Assembly (NCBI GenBank): GCA_002451795.1
Contig: DKDJ01000012.1
Span: forward strand, 74,792-138,791
From: Bacteroidales bacterium UBA6851
GTDB taxonomy: Bacteria > Bacteroidota > Bacteroidia > Bacteroidales > UBA932
Direction: 5' to 3'
DNA length: 64,000 nt
Part shown: piece by piece, positions 15,639-24,475 of the stretch
Position numbering within the stretch: the stretch's first letter is position 1
Layout of the letters: the number at the start of each line of letters is the position of its first letter
The notes under the pieces: generated by a model
What the model was told of the DNA's origin: nothing
The model's input: only the letters and a program-made list of their open reading frames with translations
The model's database searches: none
Translations under genes and position numbers: made by a program

Positions 15639-17340
15639 TATACCTACTTCTGTAAAGGAAGTCCAGAGACTCGGATGGGATTATATTGACGTCATCTTTT
15701 TTACGGGTGACGCCTTTGTGGACCATCCGAGTTTCGGGACTGCGTGCATTGCGCGTTATCTTGAAAAGTTTGGTTATAGGGTGGCTGTGGTTCCCCAACC
15801 CAACTGGAAGGATGACCTGCGTGATTTTCGCAAGCTTGGAGCACCACGTCTGTATTTTGCAGTTAATGCCGGTGCCATGGATTCAATGGTAAACCACTAT
15901 ACGGCTGCGCGACGTCTTCGCCATGATGACGCGTATACACCTGACGGCCAGTTTGGAAGAAGACCTGACAGGGCTGTAACTGTGTATAGTAAGATTCTTA
16001 AACAACTATGGCCTGATGTACCGGTCGTGATAGGAGGGGTGGAGGCCTCGTTGCGACGTTTAGCTCATTATGACTATTGGGACAACTCCATACATCCGTC
16101 CATACTTGTGGATAGCGGAGCTGACTGGCTCTGCTATGGAATGGGGGAGAGGACTATGCTCGAACTAACTAGGGCCATTGAGAGTGGAAGGAATCTTCGC
16201 CAGATGGAGAATATCCCGCAACTGGCATTTTACCGCAAGGGAACCTGCCGGCTTGAGGACGCTCTTGTGCTTAACTCATACGAGAAGTGCACTCGTGAGC
16301 CGAGGGCCTTCGCTGAGAACTTCCACCATATCGAGATTCATGCCAATATGCTTACTCCTCAGACACTTGTGGAGCCTGTGGGGGATGGCTATGTGCGCGT
16401 AAATCCGCCACTTCCTCCCGCTACGACCGAGGAGATGGACTCTTTCTGGGACCTTCCGTTTACCAAGAAGCCGCACCCGCGTTATAAGGGGAAGAGAATT
16501 CCGGCTTATGACATGATCAAGGATTCAATCATCACGCATAGAGGGTGTTTTGGTGGATGCAATTTCTGCACTATTGCCGCTCATCAGGGCAAATTTATAC
16601 AGTCTCGCTCACAGGAATCCATCCTCAAGGAGGTCCGGGAACTTGCGGCTATGCCTGAGTTCCATGGTAATATTTCTGACCTTGGTGCTCCTACTGCCAA
16701 TATGTACGGCATGAACGGGAAGGACCAGTCAAAGTGTGCGGTTTGTCGAAGAAAGTCATGTCTGTTCCCTGCTCCATGCAGCAATATGGACCGTAGTCAT
16801 GAGCGCGTACTTGAGTTGTATCGTAGGGTTGATGCCGTGAAAGGTATCAGGCATTCGTATATTGGAAGTGGTGTACGCTATGATCTTTTTCTTGATGAGA
16901 AAGGTTTTATTGACAGTACCGGGAAGAAATATCTTAGAGAACTCATGCTCCGGCATACGAGTGGCCGACTGAAGGTGGCTCCAGAGCATACGGAGGATAA
17001 GGTCTTGTACTATATGGCCAAGCCTTCTTTCAGATTGTTTGAGCGTCTGAGAGCAGAGTTCGACAAAATCAATAGGGAAGAGGGAACACATACGGAACTT
17101 GTCCCTTATTTCATTTCGTCTCATCCAGGATGCACACTGCAGGATATGCGCAAACTTGCTTCAAACCGTACGCTTAACGGCATCTGGATGGAACAGGTTC
17201 AGGATTTTATGCCTACTCCGATGACCACGTCATCCATCATGTTCTGTACTGGAATTGATCCGAGAACCATGAAGGAAGTATTCGTGGAGCGGAATCCTGA
17301 GAGAAAAAAAGAGCAGAAGTCATTGTTCTTCAAGAAGTAA
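15610..17340 (+). CDS. ygiQ: YgiQ family radical SAM protein
   Basis: 576 residues if it starts at the TTG at 15610. The N-terminal domain (RLGWDYIDVIFFTGDAFVDH, PQPNWKDDLRDFRKLGAPRL) is typical of YgiQ, and the radical SAM cluster is CFGGCNFCTIAAHQGK near residue 317. No ATG, GTG or TTG occurs between 15610 and the first conserved residues, so TTG inside argS is the best start. The role of YgiQ is not established; it is widespread in Bacteroidota. It overlaps argS by 29 bases. Confidence 0.9.
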   Translation: MELNCLSECNIPTSVKEVQRLGWDYIDVIFFTGDAFVDHPSFGTACIARYLEKFGYRVAVVPQPNWKDDLRDFRKLGAPRLYFAVNAGAMDSMVNHYTAARRLRHDDAYTPDGQFGRRPDRAVTVYSKILKQLWPDVPVVIGGVEASLRRLAHYDYWDNSIHPSILVDSGADWLCYGMGERTMLELTRAIESGRNLRQMENIPQLAFYRKGTCRLEDALVLNSYEKCTREPRAFAENFHHIEIHANMLTPQTLVEPVGDGYVRVNPPLPPATTEEMDSFWDLPFTKKPHPRYKGKRIPAYDMIKDSIITHRGCFGGCNFCTIAAHQGKFIQSRSQESILKEVRELAAMPEFHGNISDLGAPTANMYGMNGKDQSKCAVCRRKSCLFPAPCSNMDRSHERVLELYRRVDAVKGIRHSYIGSGVRYDLFLDEKGFIDSTGKKYLRELMLRHTSGRLKVAPEHTEDKVLYYMAKPSFRLFERLRAEFDKINREEGTHTELVPYFISSHPGCTLQDMRKLASNRTLNGIWMEQVQDFMPTPMTTSSIMFCTGIDPRTMKEVFVERNPERKKEQKSLFFKK

Positions 17341-17492
17341 TTTCCGAACAACACTCGTAGGCCTAATGAGGCACAATGGTGCTGCTCGAGGTGTACCGCA
17401 GAAGACATGAGCGGTGCGCTGGGATGACTCTTCTGTGGTGGATGGGCCTGGAACCATGAAATAGGAACAAATATGAACAAAAGCCTTCGTGT

Positions 17493-17524
17493 ATTGGCAA
17501 TTTCAGAAAATAATATCATATTTG
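17493..17524 (+). promoter_or_regulatory. Probable promoter of the small acidic protein and ClC genes
   Basis: ATTG at 17493-17496, 20 bases, then CATATTTG at 17517-17524 approximates the Bacteroidota promoter. It predicts a start near 17531 and favours the ATG at 17545 over the one at 17473. The 200 bases before it, after ygiQ, show no gene that I recognise. Confidence 0.5.
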
Positions 17525-17544
17525 CAGTCTCAAATGCAATTATT

Positions 17545-17919
17545 ATGGTACAGGACAATAAGAAAAGACATATTATCAGTTATGAGAATATGCCACGTGA
17601 GTTGGCAGAGGTTTTCGCTGAGAAGTATCCAAAGGGTTTTAGCGACTATCTTCCAGATCTTATCAAATACAACAAACCAGACGGCACGCCTTTCTATGCA
17701 GTGCTGATAGAACTTCCAGAGGATATCTATCTGGTGAAGATTAAGGTCAAGATAGATGACGCAGATGATATCAAAAATTGGCTAGAAGGAGAGGAAGAGG
17801 CTGAGGCTGAGGAGGTTGCTGGAGCAACGAACGCTCCGGTCGATGATGACAGCACTATTCCGGACGACAACATTTCACAATACGGTTCTGACGACGATTC
17901 TGCGGACTCTGGTGAATAG
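17545..17919 (+). CDS. Small acidic-tailed protein of unknown function
   Basis: 124 residues from the ATG at 17545 (MVQDNKKRHIISYENMP). An alternative ATG at 17473 would add 24 residues but lies upstream of the predicted promoter. The first 85 residues look folded and contain PRELAEVFAEKYPKGF and FYAVLIELPEDIYLVKIKVK. The last 50 are highly acidic (EGEEEAEAEEVAG, DDDSTIPDDN, GSDDDSADSGE) and likely disordered. I do not recognise a named family with certainty. Its last codons overlap the start of the ClC channel gene, so the two are probably translated together. Confidence 0.75.
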   Translation: MVQDNKKRHIISYENMPRELAEVFAEKYPKGFSDYLPDLIKYNKPDGTPFYAVLIELPEDIYLVKIKVKIDDADDIKNWLEGEEEAEAEEVAGATNAPVDDDSTIPDDNISQYGSDDDSADSGE

Positions 17920-19663
17920 GTTGAATCTAAAAATATCCGAGCAGAACAAAATATTGATTCTGAGTTTTATGGTCGGCGTGCTCTCTGGGTGCGCCGCTGT
18001 TATTCTTGACTTTGCTATTGAAGCTATAAGCTATGTGCTGAATGGCAATATCTGGGGCTCTCTGGATTATGAATTTGGATTTCTTGTGTTCCCTGGCGTG
18101 GGAATGCTGATTTCACTTCTTCTTCTGAAGTATATCGTCAAAGACAATATAGGGCATGGCGTGACCAAAGTGCTCCTGGCCGTTTCGAGAAACGAGTCCA
18201 AGATAAAGCCCCATAATATATGGTCCTCGGTGCTGACTTCCAGCTTTACAATTGGATTCGGCGGCTCTGTGGGAGCTGAGGCCCCTATAGTCTATACAGG
18301 TGCTGCGATAGGATCAAATATCGGTCGTGTCTGCAACCTGTCGTATAGGAACATCACTCTGCTTCTTGGATGCGGTGCGGCTGGGGCTGTGGCTGGAATA
18401 TTTAAGGCGCCTTTGGCTGGAGTCCTTTTTACTATGGAGATTCTTTTGTTTAATGTCTCCATGAAGACTATGCTCCCGCTGCTTATCTCCACGATTTCGG
18501 CCACTGTGATTTCCTATATTTTCCGCGGGCAGACTCCTGTGTTTGCATGCAACCTTACTCCTTTCTCCATGCCTAATATCCCTTTCTATATAGGGCTCGG
18601 CATAGCTGCAGGACTTTTTTCGCTGTATTTTACAAACGGGACATTATGGCTTGAGGACAAACTTGGAAAATTTAAGAATCCGTATGTGAAGTGGGCGACA
18701 TGTGCCGCAGGCCTTGGTCTGCTGATATTCCTGCTTCCGCCTCTTTACGGGCAGGGGTACGATTCTCTCCACAGTCTTCTGAATGGGCAGGAAATAGTGC
18801 TTGAGCGTAAGACGATTCTTTCGTTTATGATGAGTTACAAGTGGGGTATTCCACTTTTCTTCACCCTTATTCTATTTTTGAAGATAGTTGCCATGACGCT
18901 TACCAATTCTGGCGGGGGAGTCGGTGGTACTTTCGGACCTACACTTTTCTCTGGAGCTATATTGGGCTTCATTGTGGCAAGATGCTTTAATCTGGTGGGC
19001 TTTAATGTTCCGGAGCAGAATTTTGTGCTTGTGGGTATGGCGGCCTTGATGGCAGGTGTCATGCAGGCACCTATGACGGCTATCTTCCTTATCGCCGAGA
19101 TTTCCGGCGGCTACGCCTTGCTCATCCCTCTGATTCTTACATCTACCGTGGCATTTGGTACGGTGAGAGTCTTCGAGAAATATTCAATATATACCAAGCG
19201 TATTGCCCAAAGCGGAGATCTTCTGACGCATGATAATGATCAGGCGGTGCTGACGCTCCTTCAGACCAATGACCTAATACGAGACAAGTATCCAAAGGTG
19301 CAGATAGATGCTACACTTCGTACCGTTGTCGGTATTATTTCTGACTCCGAGGCAGCGGTTCTTGCGGTGATTGATTCGCAAGGACGTTTTCAAGGAATGG
19401 TGGATGTGGCTGCAGCACGCAAATATCTTTTCAGTCCTGACAAATATGATAGCGTGCATGTGTACAACATCATGGAGACGCCCCCAGACTATATCTATTA
19501 TGGTGAAAAGATGGATACCGTGATGCGCAAATTTGAGAAGACCGGTGCGTGGAGGCTTCCTGTAGTGGATAAAGATAGCAAAAAATACCTTGGATTTATA
19601 TCTAAGTCCAGGTTGCTGATGGCGTATAGAGCGGAATTGAGGGAAATATCACTCGAAGACTAG
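17912..19663 (+). CDS. ClC-family chloride channel/transporter with CBS domains
   Basis: 583 residues from a GTG at 17912 (VNRLNLKISEQNK) that overlaps the preceding stop; a TTG at 17921 is an alternative. About ten membrane segments contain the selectivity motifs GSVGAEAPIVYTG, in which the gating Glu is kept, and GGTFGPTLFSGA. The last 130 residues form a pair of CBS domains that usually bind adenine nucleotides. Moves chloride across the inner membrane as a channel or H+/Cl- exchanger; the gating Glu favours exchange. Confidence 0.92.
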   Translation: MNRLNLKISEQNKILILSFMVGVLSGCAAVILDFAIEAISYVLNGNIWGSLDYEFGFLVFPGVGMLISLLLLKYIVKDNIGHGVTKVLLAVSRNESKIKPHNIWSSVLTSSFTIGFGGSVGAEAPIVYTGAAIGSNIGRVCNLSYRNITLLLGCGAAGAVAGIFKAPLAGVLFTMEILLFNVSMKTMLPLLISTISATVISYIFRGQTPVFACNLTPFSMPNIPFYIGLGIAAGLFSLYFTNGTLWLEDKLGKFKNPYVKWATCAAGLGLLIFLLPPLYGQGYDSLHSLLNGQEIVLERKTILSFMMSYKWGIPLFFTLILFLKIVAMTLTNSGGGVGGTFGPTLFSGAILGFIVARCFNLVGFNVPEQNFVLVGMAALMAGVMQAPMTAIFLIAEISGGYALLIPLILTSTVAFGTVRVFEKYSIYTKRIAQSGDLLTHDNDQAVLTLLQTNDLIRDKYPKVQIDATLRTVVGIISDSEAAVLAVIDSQGRFQGMVDVAAARKYLFSPDKYDSVHVYNIMETPPDYIYYGEKMDTVMRKFEKTGAWRLPVVDKDSKKYLGFISKSRLLMAYRAELREISLED

Positions 19664-19671
19664 TCCCCCAT

Positions 19672-21819
19672 CTATGAGCGTAGTTTGGACGCAAGGCCAA
19701 GTGATATTCTTGACCTGTCAAGGTCCACAGATTCCACGATGACACTTATATGCTGGTGGAGTTTGAGTACTTTGGTCGGATCTGTGCCTCTGGGACCTAG
19801 TTTCGATACATGAATAAGTCCGTTCTCATGCAGCCCTATGTCCACGAATGCACCGAAATTGGTGATGTTGGTTACGATGCCAGGCAGTTCCATCCCGGCT
19901 TTCAGATCTTCTATGCTCCTAATGTCATCGGCAAATGAGAATTCTCCAGCTTGTTCCCTTGGGTCAAGCCCCGGCTTGGCTAACTCGCTGATGATGTCGT
20001 TGATTGTAGGAAGTCCGGCCTTGTCTGTGACGAAATCTTGCGCGTTGATGCGTGCACAAAGCGCTTGGTTGCCCACAAGTTCACGTGTACTTACACCAAG
20101 ACTTCTGGCCATGGCATCGACGATTCCGTATGACTCTGGGTGTACAGCCGAAGCATCGAGGGGGTTGGCAGCTTCGCGTATCCTTAAGAAACCTGCGCAC
20201 TGTCTGAATGCCTTTTCCCCAAGTCTTGGAACTTTCTTCAACTCTTCACGACTATGAAAAGCTCCTTCCTTGTTGCGAAATGCCACGATGCTTTCTGATA
20301 GGGATGTGCCGATGCCTGCCACATAGGAAAGAAGATAGGAAGATGCGGTGTTGAGGTTGACGCCTACTGAGTTTACGCAACTCTCTACTGTGTTGTCCAA
20401 TTTCTCCTTTAGCAGGCTCTGGTCCACATCATGCTGATATTGTCCGATTCCGAGATTCTTGGGATCAATCTTGACAAGTTCTGCAAGCGGGTCCATGAGT
20501 CTGCGGCCTATAGATACGGCTCCGCGAACGGTTACATCTTCATCTGGAAACTCTTTTCTTGCGACTTCCGATGCGCTGTATATAGATGCCCCGTCTTCGC
20601 TTACAGTCCATATCTTACATCCTTGCGGAAGTCTTATTCTCTTCATGAAGTCCTCTGTCTCACGGGATGCAGTGCCGTTGCCTATGGCGATAGCCTCTAT
20701 CTTATACTTGTCAAGCAGGTCCTGTACGACTGTTATGGCTTTGACTTTGTCGTTCTGTGGCGGGTGTGGGTAGATGATAGTGTGATACAGAAGTTGCCCT
20801 TCGGCGCTGAGGCATGCTATCTTGCAACCATTGCGGAATCCAGGGTCAATGGCCATGGTCCTTTTCTGTCCGACCGGTGCTCCGAGAAGAAGCTGGCGGA
20901 GATTGTCCCCAAAGACATTGATGCTCTCAATGTCAGCCTTGCGCTTAGCTTCTCGTATGACTTCTGCACTAATGGACGGCTCTATGAGACGCTTGAAAGA
21001 GTCCTGTACGGAAAGTTTTATCTGTTCGGCGAGCTCTCCGTTCGGGAATGTGTGGGCCTTGCAGAAATCGTAGTATATCTTATCACAACTTCTCTGCGGG
21101 TCTGTGTCAATGGATACTTTAAGGTATCCTTCGTTTTCCGCCCTCAGGATGGCAAGCAGCGTATGGGCTGGAATTCTGTCTATCGGGTATGATTTGTCGA
21201 AACAGTTTCTATACTTGTCCGCTTCTGCGCTTTCTTTGCCTGATTTGGTGACTTTGGTACAGATATGTCTTCTGCGGAAGATTGCTCTCTGGTTCTCTCT
21301 GATGGCGGCAGTCTCGCTGAGTCTCTCGGATATAATGTCTCTGGCACCGGCAAGTGCCGTCTGAACGTCAGGGACATCCGGCCCAATGTATTTGGCGGCA
21401 TCGGAGAGAGGGTTTCGCGAGCGTACATTCCAAATAAGGTCAGCCAAAGGTTCCAGTCCGAGTTCTCTTGCTACAGTGGCACGGGTGCGCCGTTTGGGCC
21501 TGTATGGAAGGTAAATGTCCTCGAGTTCAGTCGCATCCGTGCAGTCTTCGATGCTTTCTCTTAGTTCATCGGTCAGCGCTCCGGCCTCGGAAATGGTTTT
21601 TATTACGGTGTCCTTGCGCTTTTCTAGCTCGTTGAATACATCTGCATAATGCTTGAGTTCAGCGACTTGCGCATCGTCCATTCCTCCGGTCTTCTCCTTT
21701 CTGTATCGGCTTATGAACGGGATGGTATCTCCGTCTGCGAACATCTCGATGCAGTTCTCCACCTGCCAGGATTTGATGCCCATGATGTCGGCAATCCTGT
21801 CAATATAAAGTGATTTCAT
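19672..21819 (-). CDS. tex: Tex-family RNA-binding transcription accessory protein
   Basis: 715 residues, standard length. Order: N-terminal helical Tex domain (PFISRYRKEKTGGMDD), YqgF-like RNase H fold (KRTMAIDPGFRNGCKIACLS), helix-hairpin-helix region (NTASSYLLSYVAGIGTSL) and C-terminal S1 domain (GIVTNITNFGAFVDIGLHEN). Binds nucleic acid and influences transcription or RNA turnover. Its ATG overlaps the stop of the upstream glycosyltransferase by one base, so the two form an operon. Confidence 0.96.
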   Translation of the reverse strand: MKSLYIDRIADIMGIKSWQVENCIEMFADGDTIPFISRYRKEKTGGMDDAQVAELKHYADVFNELEKRKDTVIKTISEAGALTDELRESIEDCTDATELEDIYLPYRPKRRTRATVARELGLEPLADLIWNVRSRNPLSDAAKYIGPDVPDVQTALAGARDIISERLSETAAIRENQRAIFRRRHICTKVTKSGKESAEADKYRNCFDKSYPIDRIPAHTLLAILRAENEGYLKVSIDTDPQRSCDKIYYDFCKAHTFPNGELAEQIKLSVQDSFKRLIEPSISAEVIREAKRKADIESINVFGDNLRQLLLGAPVGQKRTMAIDPGFRNGCKIACLSAEGQLLYHTIIYPHPPQNDKVKAITVVQDLLDKYKIEAIAIGNGTASRETEDFMKRIRLPQGCKIWTVSEDGASIYSASEVARKEFPDEDVTVRGAVSIGRRLMDPLAELVKIDPKNLGIGQYQHDVDQSLLKEKLDNTVESCVNSVGVNLNTASSYLLSYVAGIGTSLSESIVAFRNKEGAFHSREELKKVPRLGEKAFRQCAGFLRIREAANPLDASAVHPESYGIVDAMARSLGVSTRELVGNQALCARINAQDFVTDKAGLPTINDIISELAKPGLDPREQAGEFSFADDIRSIEDLKAGMELPGIVTNITNFGAFVDIGLHENGLIHVSKLGPRGTDPTKVLKLHQHISVIVESVDLDRSRISLGLASKLRS

Positions 21820-22547
21820 CAGTGAACTGCTTTTTTGAACTTGCGGAACCTCAGAGCGAGAACGCCCCAGAATGCTTCTCCGAATATGCTACCTGACATC
21901 TTGGATGTACCTTCCTTTCGATTGACAAATATCACCGGAACCTCGGCTATCTTGAATCCCAACTTGTGTGCGGTGTACTTGAGTTCAATCTGAAAACCAT
22001 AGCCTTTCATCCTCACGGCGTCAAGATCGATAGCATCAAGAACCCTCCTTGAATAGCAGACGAAACCTGCTGTGCTGTCAAATATCTTGAATCCCAATAT
22101 TGTACGTACATAAATGGAGGCACAATATGAAATCAGGATTCTCCCCATAGGCCAATTGACTACGTTTATTCCATCGCAATAACGCGAGCCTACTGACATG
22201 TCGGCTCCGCCTTCTGTGCAGGCAGCAAGCAGACGCGGCAGGTCTGAAGGGTTGTGCGAGAAATCGGCGTCCATCTCAAAGACATAGTCATAATCGTGCT
22301 CCTTAGCCCATTTGAATCCAGCCACATAGGCTGTTCCAAGGCCAAGTTTACCACTTCTTTCCATGAGAAAAACTCTATCCGGGTGCTGTGACTGTATATT
22401 GCGTACAGCATCTCCCGTACCGTCGGGTGAGCCATCGTCAATTACTAGTATATGATATTCACCTTCAATGGCGGACACCGCGGCAATTATCTTCCCGATG
22501 TTCTCGATTTCATTGTATGTAGGGATGATTACGAGTTTTTTCTCCAT
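21819..22547 (-). CDS. Polyprenol-phosphate mannosyltransferase-like GT2
   Basis: 242 residues from the ATG at 22547 (MEKKLVIIPTYNEIENIGKI); an upstream in-frame start adds 16 unlikely residues. The GT-A fold has LVIDDGSPDGTGD, the metal-binding FEMDADFSHNP and VGSRYCDG, typical of dolichol/polyprenol-phosphate mannose synthases (DPM1). It would transfer a sugar from a nucleotide donor to a lipid carrier at the inner membrane. It lacks the long C-terminal membrane domain, as usual for DPM1-like forms. Confidence 0.9.
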   Translation of the reverse strand: MEKKLVIIPTYNEIENIGKIIAAVSAIEGEYHILVIDDGSPDGTGDAVRNIQSQHPDRVFLMERSGKLGLGTAYVAGFKWAKEHDYDYVFEMDADFSHNPSDLPRLLAACTEGGADMSVGSRYCDGINVVNWPMGRILISYCASIYVRTILGFKIFDSTAGFVCYSRRVLDAIDLDAVRMKGYGFQIELKYTAHKLGFKIAEVPVIFVNRKEGTSKMSGSIFGEAFWGVLALRFRKFKKAVH

Positions 22548-22605
22548 ATAGAAAACTTGAAATGTTGTGTGCCTTTTGTGCTTTCTGTTGTACAAAAAGT
22601 GTACG

Positions 22606-22613
22606 CAAATTTA
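22606..22613 (-). promoter_or_regulatory. Promoter -7 element of the GT2-tex operon
   Basis: TAAATTTG on the minus strand, 58 bases before the glycosyltransferase ATG, matches TAnnTTTG. It is divergent from the promoter at 22626. Confidence 0.5.
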
Positions 22614-22625
22614 GTATTTTTTGTT

Positions 22626-22633
22626 TAAGTTTG
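22626..22633 (+). promoter_or_regulatory. Promoter -7 element of the two-domain glycosyltransferase
   Basis: TAAGTTTG matches TAnnTTTG and ends seven bases before the ATG at 22641, so the transcript has little or no leader. Confidence 0.55.
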
Positions 22634-22640
22634 CACTATT

Positions 22641-23969
22641 ATGAAAAGAGTAGAAAGATTTGATGTTCCTGCGCGTATTTCTACGGCTGCACTTCGGGAG
22701 ATAGCACTTGCGTGTGATTCTGAATATATATTGCTCAATACTGGTGCCGGAGAACTGAAGTGGGTGAATTTCGGACTGGAGAGAATGATGTCGGTGGCTT
22801 GTGACACGGGCGCCGTTATGGTTTATTCTGACCGTTTCGTATACAAGAACGGAGAGGTAGAGGCTGCTCCTGTCACTGACTGGCAGGAGGGCGCATTGAG
22901 GGACGATTTTGACTTTGGCGGCGTGCAACTCTATTCCGCTGACGCGTTCAAGACTACGCTCTCTGAAGTAGATGAAGAATACAAGTATGCCGCCCTATAT
23001 GATTTGCGCCTGCGTCTAAGTAGAATTTCTGCCCCTTTACATATCGGAGAATACCTTTATTATGAGCTCGAAAAAGATTTGCGGCTGTCGGGGGAGAAAC
23101 TGTTCGACTATGTGGATCCGCGTAATAGGGAAGTGCAGCTGGAAATGGAGAGAGCATGTACGGCACACTTGAAAGCCACAGGAGCCTACCTTGAGCCGGA
23201 GTTCAAGTCTGTGGATCTGCGTGAGGGGGGAGAGTTTGAGTATGAAGCGTCAGTGGTAATACCATGCCGTAACAGGGTGCGAACAATCGGGGATGCCATA
23301 CGTTCCGCTCTCTCTCAAAAGACTGATTTTAGTTATAATGTGATAGTGGTTGACGACAATTCTGTAGATGGGACGGTGGACGTGATAAAGAGTTTTGATG
23401 ATTCAAGACTCATATATATCGCACAGGATGATAGTTATCATGCGATAGGAGGCAATTGGAATGCCGCTATTCATCATCCTAAATGCGGACGGTTCGCTCT
23501 GCAGCTTGATTCGGATGATGTATATTCTGATGAGAACACCGTGCAGAAATTCGTGGATGCATTCCGCCGGGAAAACTGCGCCATGGTGATAGGTTCGTAT
23601 CAGATCACGGATATAAATCTGCGTCCGCTTCCACCGGGTGTGATTGACCACAAGGAATGGACAGAAAGCAATGGCCGCAACAATGCACTTAGAATCAATG
23701 GCCTTGGTGCTCCGCGTGGGTTCTGGGTGCCTCTTCTTCGTACAATCAACTTTCCGACTGTCAAGTACGGGGAAGACTACGCTGTGGCCTTACGCATATC
23801 CAGGGAGTATAGGATTGCGCGTATCTATGATGTGATGTACGATTGCCGCCGCTGGGAAGACAACTCTGATGCCGCGCTTGATGTTCAGAAAGTCAATGCC
23901 AACAATTATTATAAGGACAGTCTTCGCACATGGGAACTTCGCGCAAGGAAAGCGATGAATAAAGTCTAA
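22641..23969 (+). CDS. Family 2 glycosyltransferase with a second, partial GT-A domain
   Basis: 442 residues. The C-terminal two thirds is a clear GT2 domain: ASVVIPCRNRVRTIGDAIRS near residue 207, VVDDNSVDGTVDVI, and the DSDD metal site in FALQLDSDDVYSDENT. The first 190 residues resemble part of another GT-A fold (LLNTGAGELKWVNFGLERM, TGAVMVYSDRFV) without an evident catalytic DxD. It probably transfers sugar to a cell-surface polysaccharide or lipid; donor and acceptor are unknown. Its 3' end overlaps the convergent thioesterase gene by four bases. Confidence 0.88.
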   Translation: MKRVERFDVPARISTAALREIALACDSEYILLNTGAGELKWVNFGLERMMSVACDTGAVMVYSDRFVYKNGEVEAAPVTDWQEGALRDDFDFGGVQLYSADAFKTTLSEVDEEYKYAALYDLRLRLSRISAPLHIGEYLYYELEKDLRLSGEKLFDYVDPRNREVQLEMERACTAHLKATGAYLEPEFKSVDLREGGEFEYEASVVIPCRNRVRTIGDAIRSALSQKTDFSYNVIVVDDNSVDGTVDVIKSFDDSRLIYIAQDDSYHAIGGNWNAAIHHPKCGRFALQLDSDDVYSDENTVQKFVDAFRRENCAMVIGSYQITDINLRPLPPGVIDHKEWTESNGRNNALRINGLGAPRGFWVPLLRTINFPTVKYGEDYAVALRISREYRIARIYDVMYDCRRWEDNSDAALDVQKVNANNYYKDSLRTWELRARKAMNKV

Positions 23970-24364
23970 CCTATTTCGCGTAGTCTGCGGCAGAGTTCCG
24001 GGAATCGCTCCTCGAGGATTGCCGGCTTCCCTTTGTCGAAAAAGCAGTGTGTCGTGATACCCTTGCACACTAATACTCCGTTTACGGTCATACGGTAGTT
24101 GAATTTCATCTTGAGGGGTGAAAGGTCTTCGAGACCTATGTTGATGACTATCTCATCCCTGAATGTGGTTGGCTTCTTGTATTCGCACTCAACGCTGACA
24201 ACTGGCGAGCTTATGCCTTCAGCCTCCATCCGGTCGAATCCATACCCAAGTTTTTCGAGGAGTTCTATGCGGGCTTCCTCCATATACCTTATATAATTGG
24301 AATGATGGGTGATACCCATCCTGTCACATTCGTAATAGTTGACTTTTCTTTTATAAATCTCCAT
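23966..24364 (-). CDS. Acyl-CoA thioesterase, 4HBT/YbgC type
   Basis: 132 residues with the hotdog-fold signature YYECDRMGITHHSNYIRYME near the N-terminus; the Asp in ECDRMG fits the catalytic Asp of 4-hydroxybenzoyl-CoA thioesterase-like enzymes. Hydrolyses acyl-CoA thioesters in the cytoplasm; substrate unknown. A TATTTTTG promoter element lies about 30 bases upstream, divergent from the ABC operon promoter. Confidence 0.92.
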   Translation of the reverse strand: MEIYKRKVNYYECDRMGITHHSNYIRYMEEARIELLEKLGYGFDRMEAEGISSPVVSVECEYKKPTTFRDEIVINIGLEDLSPLKMKFNYRMTVNGVLVCKGITTHCFFDKGKPAILEERFPELCRRLREIG

Positions 24365-24394
24365 TTGCCTTTTAATGGTTTATAATTTTCGACG

Positions 24395-24402
24395 CAAAAA
24401 TA
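24395..24402 (-). promoter_or_regulatory. Promoter -7 element of the thioesterase gene
   Basis: TATTTTTG on the minus strand matches TAnnTTTG, 30 bases before the thioesterase ATG. Confidence 0.5.
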
Positions 24403-24411
24403 GAAATAATT

Positions 24412-24442
24412 TTTGCGGAATTAAAAAAATGTTATATCTTTG
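24412..24442 (+). promoter_or_regulatory. Promoter of the ABC transporter operon
   Basis: TTTG at 24412-24415, 19 bases, then TATCTTTG at 24435-24442: an exact Bacteroidota consensus promoter. Transcription should start near 24449, giving a leader of about 27 bases before the ATG at 24476. The GntR protein encoded in this operon is a candidate regulator. Confidence 0.8.
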
Positions 24443-24475
24443 CAGTGTACTAATAAACTATTACACTATTTAGAT

